Assembly (NCBI GenBank): GCA_963457665.1
Contig: OY735207.1
Location: 43,699,614-43,763,613, forward strand
Direction: 5' to 3'
Origin: Thysanoteuthis rhombus
Taxonomy: Eukaryota; Mollusca; Cephalopoda; Oegopsida; Thysanoteuthidae
Length of the DNA stretch: 64,000 nt
The position numbers and the translations under genes were made by a program. The notes below the pieces were generated by a model that worked only from the letters and a program-made list of their open reading frames with translations, made no database searches and was not told where the DNA came from. Position 1 is the stretch's first letter. The number at the start of each line of letters is the position of its first letter. Shown in pieces: positions 59,665-64,000 of this stretch.

Positions 59665-60055
59665 AGAAATTGGATGCCTTTGACACTAGACACCTATGTA
59701 GAATCATCGGCATAAAATGGAATGACTGCATGTCAAATGAAGGTCATGGACATGTCACAACAGCTCTCTGTATCAGCTAAAATTTCCAGACAGTGTGTTC
59801 AGGGCCTGTCTCGAGGTTACCCATACCCAAGACCTGCAAATTGGGCCATTAAATAGATGCTAACAGGCCAGAGAAAGCGCAGCCCAAGATGTGCTGGTGA
59901 CAGATAGTGGAGAAGGACAAGCAACTGGTCAACAGAGGGTGGAATGATACCAGCAGGCTGGCTAAAGGCCATACACAGTAGAGCGCCTTGACTGCGGCAT
60001 GTATTGCATGAAACAGGAATAATTGAGTCTGAGTCTAAGAATAAATGTTTTTTCA
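59665..60055 (+). mobile_element. LINE reverse-transcriptase C-terminal fragment, plus strand
   Basis: LDAFDTRHLCRIIGIKWNDC followed by MSNE matches 'ldaFd.RcLRrIlgIrW.D.vtNeev', a hallmark of LINE C-terminal regions. A weaker match follows to about 60050 (RGWNDTSRLAKGHTQ). Several stops. A different LINE lineage from the two RTE-like 3' ends. Confidence 0.68.
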
Positions 60056-60927
60056 TCAAGCTTTGGACTTATTGATGTACATATGTATTTTGGGGGTTAA
60101 CTCATTTGTATGAATAAACAAAATGGCTTTTCTCCAAGAGAATCAATGCAAAAGTATTACAAATATCTATCCCTCACGAAAATAGATCACCAGAGCGTGC
60201 CTATGTACCAGAACCAATAATCTGAAAAATAGATCTTGTATCTAAAATTATCAAAAAAAAATACCAGCACAAGATTTGGGCATTGTTGGTCCAAAATGAC
60301 CATTGAGACCAAAAAAAAAAACATTTCTTAAAAAAAAATAAAAACCTTTTTAGATGATGTATAGTGGTGTACTTATGCAAATTTTCAAGGGTTTAACCCC
60401 GAAAATGTGACCAGTAGTGCCGTGGAGACACACACACATACACACGCAAGAAGAGAGGAATTTATAGCCCACTTGGCTGGTTAGTTGGGTTATTTGAACT
60501 ATTTAGAGATTCTATTTTCTAACCTGATAACCATTACACCATCTCATACTTTCTACCTCGAGAGCAGTACATCAATAATGATAATACAAATAGAGTGTAT
60601 TTGCATTATTAGACCCCTAACACGACATTAAGAAAAAAAAAGGTTTATCTTATTAAACTCTGCAAATAAAGCTATCTTTCCACTAAGTCTGTATGGAAAT
60701 TTTAAATAATTTGCATACACTTACGAGGAACAATGTTATTTAATGTCCCTCCACTGCCTTTGAACTTTGGATCTTGTCTTCATTTTGTTCTCCTCAACCA
60801 GCTGTGACTAATACCTGCCTTCTAACAATGCTATTCAGTCTCTGGTGAATCCTGACTGTTCTATTTTTTTGGCCGAAACACATCACTGAAAAAAAGAATA
60901 TTGGTGTTGAAGTTGTTAATGAACATA

Positions 60928-61836
60928 CAGGGGTTAGAAAAATAATGGAATCAGCTACTGAGTTGTATTTTGGAGCTTAGCAAAGGATACAGAAGAATGT
61001 TAAGGAGCATATCGTCGAAGAATCATAGGACCACAGTTCCAAAGGTGACTGCAGAGCTTTGACAGCAGCAAACAAGCCTTGTTCCAACGAAAACTGTTCA
61101 TCGAAAGCTTCATGGAGATGGATACTACAGAAAGGTTGCAATTGCTAAACCTCTGCTTACACAAATCAACACAGAATGTTGTAAAAAGTGATGTAATGAA
61201 TATTAAAATTAAACCAATGGAAGAATGTGATCTACTTGGATAAATCTTCCTTGACATTATTTCAATGTTCTGGCCGAGCTTATATCTAGAGGCAACTTGA
61301 ACAAGCTTATGATCCTGACCATCTCTCTCCGACAGTTAGGGATGGAGGGGGATCTATGATGAATTGGGGGGTGATGTCATGAAATTTCACATGGTCCTGC
61401 ATGGCAGGTGAACTCTGAGGATTATCTGTTGATTTTGACTGACCAGTTCTATCCCATAGTGCAAATGTCATTTAGGAAGATAATGCACCCATTCACTCTG
61501 CTAGAGTTGTTGAAAACTTGTTTAAAATGTATGAAAGTGAACTTCGACACTTAGATTGGTCTCTGCAATCACAAGACCTGAATGTAATCACACATTTGTG
61601 GTGTCAATTGAAGAAGCAACTAAGGGTCAAATTCCCTCCACCTGCATCCCTGAAGAAGCAGGTGAAAGTTTCACATGAGGAATAGCTCAAAATTCCTCTA
61701 GATACTGTCTAAGAGCTTTATTAATCAATTCATTGGTGTATTGAAGCTGTTATTAATGCTAAGAGAGAACCAGCTTCATACTAAAAATTATGATTGGTGA
61801 TAAAAATGGTATTTCCATTATTTTGTCCAACCTCTG
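60928..61836 (+). mobile_element. Tc1-like transposon with both inverted ends and TA duplication
   Basis: Left end CAGGGGTTAGAAAAATAATG and right end (reverse complement) CAGAGGTTGGACAAAATAAT are terminal inverted repeats, each flanked by TA, for a 909-bp element. Inside are remnants in transposase order: TVHRKLHGDGYYRKVAIAKP, a G-rich 'GGSMM.WG'-like stretch, FRKIMHPFTLLELLK (from Q.DNAP.H) and the region of LDWPSQSPDLNPIEHLW. Multiple stops. A non-functional copy in the DRC12 downstream spacer. Confidence 0.8.
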
Positions 61837-62426
61837 TATATAACTTACAAAAGATTCATTACATCGAAAGAAGAAAATTTTCATCATGAACCTCAGCATC
61901 ATTGACTAAAGAATAATTCTTTGAAATTATGGTAATGTTTTCTAGTCCAACTTTCACTGAAAACTCTTTTGATCTATACTTGAAATTATTCAATATAAAA
62001 GATACACTTTACAATGAAATTTTAAGAAACTACTTTTTGCAGAATTGAAGTCACTTTTAGGTGTTTGCAGTGAATATGGTAAGAGTAAATGATACTCTCA
62101 ACATTTGTACATATCACTGAAAGTCACTTCAACTAGAAAGTATATGAGTAACTGAATAAATCACTTAGGCCCAATGCAGATTTGTTGGTTTCACTCTTCA
62201 ATTTCAAGACATATGAATTCACTGCATACACACCTAATATTCATTTGTATAAACATTTTTCCAAGAATTAGTATCAAGGCCATGAAAATTAATAATACTG
62301 GCATTAAAGATGCTTCATAACCCAACAGTTTTAGTATTGTAGAAAAAATTGTTTTTGATTCTAACCACAGATGAACAACAACTGGGGAAGATTTCAGGTC
62401 TTAATTTGTAGAAAAAGAAGTCTTTG
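61837..62426 (-). other. Probable 3' flank of the minus-strand gene
   Basis: Unique-looking AT-rich sequence between the Tc1 element and the stop codon at 62427. Possible 3' UTR of the unrecognised gene, but no clear AATAAA was placed on the minus strand here. Confidence 0.35.
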
Positions 62427-62558
62427 TCACACTACAGTAGGATTGATTCTGTTGAGGTGAAACTGGTGGAGGTAATCTTTCTGTATCTGGAAGAGGTTAG
62501 CATGAGATCGTTTTGATATGATTTGTGCCCAGGCATCAGCATCATCCATATTGTAGGT
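62427..62558 (-). CDS. Last coding exon of an unrecognised minus-strand gene
   Basis: On the minus strand TTTTTTGTTTCCTACAG is a strong acceptor. It opens into 43 codons beginning TYNMDDADAWAQIISKRSHA and ending NRINPTVV before TGA. The run of aromatic, Gln and His residues (LFQIQKDYLHQFHLNR) has the look of a soluble-protein C-terminal helix, not of a repeat. I do not recognise the family. No upstream exon was found between here and the window end, so the gene continues beyond 64000 or in a long intron. It is convergent with DRC12. Confidence 0.55.
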   Translation of the reverse strand, partial: TYNMDDADAWAQIISKRSHANLFQIQKDYLHQFHLNRINPTVV

Positions 62559-63204
62559 CTGTAGGAAACAAAAAACAATGAATATATTTCAACAGTTGAA
62601 AACATTCACCCCACTAAATTGTGCATGTATATAAACACTATTACGAAAGAAGGAATGTATTTTCAGAGAAGTGTTGGGAAGAAGAAAGAATGTTGATTAG
62701 AAGAAAATTATTTGATGAACCACTGAATTTAGGAGCTGTTATCAGAGCTGTCTAAAATTTTGATATGAGAGGCGGTCATTATTTCATAGGTTATGAATCT
62801 TGATATTTTTTCAAATAACATTTCAGTGGGACAAATCTTCATCTTTCATCGGGTGTATGTATTCAATATTTTCAGTCTTTGGGTGTTAGTTTTTGAAATT
62901 TTTTTTAAAAAACTGGAATTTAGTGAATGCTTTCATAATATTATTTTTTTGAAAAAGACAAATGTACATTTATTTTGGCTTATACTTGATTTTTTAATGC
63001 AGAAATAGAAAAATTTTATAATGCAAATCTATGAAATATAGTATTTAAATTTTCCAAAATATATTGCTCACATATCTGCATGAAAAATAAATATTGTATC
63101 TTTGTGCCAGTTTTCTCTCCAATTTTTCACACCCCTTTCTGTTCTGCTGAAGGAGAAAAGATGCTGTCTAAAATTCAAAGCAATACCTTCAACATCAAAA
63201 TTTA
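62559..63204. other. Intron or flank of the minus-strand gene
   Basis: AT-rich, with frames that lack any recognisable domain. It should be intron if the 62.4-kb exon is real. The next 340 bases are the LINE 3' end, and the final 450 bases of the window show nothing certain. Confidence 0.35.
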
Positions 63205-63545
63205 AAAAAAAATTTTTTTATTATTATTATCATTATTATGATTATGATGATGATGAAGAGCAGCAGCAGCAGCCTTTTAGCATCCATCATTGGGTATAGA
63301 CCTTCCCCAAGGTCTCTCTATCATGGTTGTCGGAGAGTCGATACTTTCTGAACTTGTCTAGTTTATCATGCCATCTTATATTTTGTTTCACATATCATCT
63401 CTGGGGTTCCACGTTGTGAGTCGTGATGTCCATCGGTTGTCTGCCATTCTTGCAACATAACCAGCCCATTGTCATTTGAGTTTTTTAATGGACTCTATGA
63501 TATCTTGGAGTCCTGTTTTTTCTCTGTGCTGTTTTGTGCAATTTA
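63205..63545 (-). mobile_element. LINE 3' end (RTE-like), copy 2
   Basis: Same family and orientation as the 18.8-19.2 kb copy. Its 3' end, on the left, runs into a TTA/TGATGA trinucleotide array at about 63215-63258 and a (CAG) run, as RTE-type LINEs often end in short tandem repeats. Truncated at 5'. Confidence 0.7.
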
Positions 63546-64000
63546 AAATCGCCACCTCCCCTATCTATGTCCCCAAGGGTATGTCTTTTCACCCCAAATT
63601 TTTCTATATGTGCATGTAAGTGGATTGAAATGGGTTTTTTTCCAAATGTTACAAAATTTTGACTTGTTAGGAGTTGAAACTCTTTTTTTCTCTTTAAATT
63701 TTGTAGAAATAGGACGAAATTCTTTTTTCTCAAAAGACTCAACAAATAAATGCATATTTTTGCTTTAGTTCATAATAATAGCTTAATTGATTTTTGTTCT
63801 AATATATACTTTTTGTAAAGAACGATTTCAGTATTTTCTAATCATATATATGTATTTTTAAAAAACTATTTTGAGATATTTTTACTGTGATGAAATACAT
63901 TAACGTTTACCTTCACCAATATGAATTTGGAAGTTATGTTATTGTTCTTGCAGATTTGTATGCTGTAAGGTTTGTTACAGTATGCGTTCCCATACTTGGT

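Noticed and set aside
1-64000. LTR retroelements, Polintons, CRISPR arrays, rRNA
   Set aside because: No paired long terminal repeats, capsid, integrase or envelope-like frames, regularly spaced repeats with unique spacers, or rRNA segments were recognised.

Overview
The window is eukaryotic, AT-rich animal DNA: long introns with GT-AG borders, many poly-T, (AT)n, (GATA)n and (CT)n(CA)n(TA)n tracts, and a dense layer of decayed tRNA-derived SINEs, LINE 3' ends and Tc1/mariner copies. No bacterial-style gene order, CRISPR array or rRNA is seen. Repeat style, intron sizes and the protein sequences fit a lophotrochozoan, most likely a mollusc and perhaps a cephalopod; that placement is inference. 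I found no convincing LTR retroelement or Polinton.

Layout. 1-9.8 kb holds repeats only (GATA array, a mariner-like fragment, SINEs at 6.4 and 8.6 kb). At 9.84-10.13 kb is a GC- and CpG-rich block ending in a possible ATGGCC-G first exon. At 10.44-11.05 kb on the minus strand is an exon encoding two tandem CARD domains, whose start lies inside a 77-bp tandem duplication. From 12,546 to 34,859 on the plus strand is a complete ten-exon gene for a hinderin (KIAA1328) homologue; the exon phases all agree and give 862 codons plus stop. After a 7.9-kb spacer containing a 165-bp tandem repeat, a 44-bp degenerate minisatellite and other relics, a six-exon plus-strand gene at 42,716-55,154 encodes a 194-residue DRC12 (CCDC153) homologue, a nexin-dynein regulatory complex subunit. 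From 55.2 to 62.4 kb there are repeats, including a foldback MITE, a LINE fragment and a Tc1 copy with both ends. At 62,427-62,558 on the minus strand is the last coding exon of a gene I do not recognise, whose other exons lie outside the window or were not found. The last 1.4 kb holds a LINE 3' end.

The genes do not form a pathway. Hinderin is known in mammals as an SMC3-binding coiled-coil protein, DRC12 works in motile-cilium axonemes, and CARDs mediate assembly in apoptosis or innate immune signalling. The most unusual structures are the tandem-CARD exon with its duplicated start, the long hairpin at 17.27-17.55 kb whose apex looks like a tRNA acceptor/T-arm minihelix, the two tandem arrays between hinderin and DRC12, and a strong bias for poly-T over poly-A on the coding strand.
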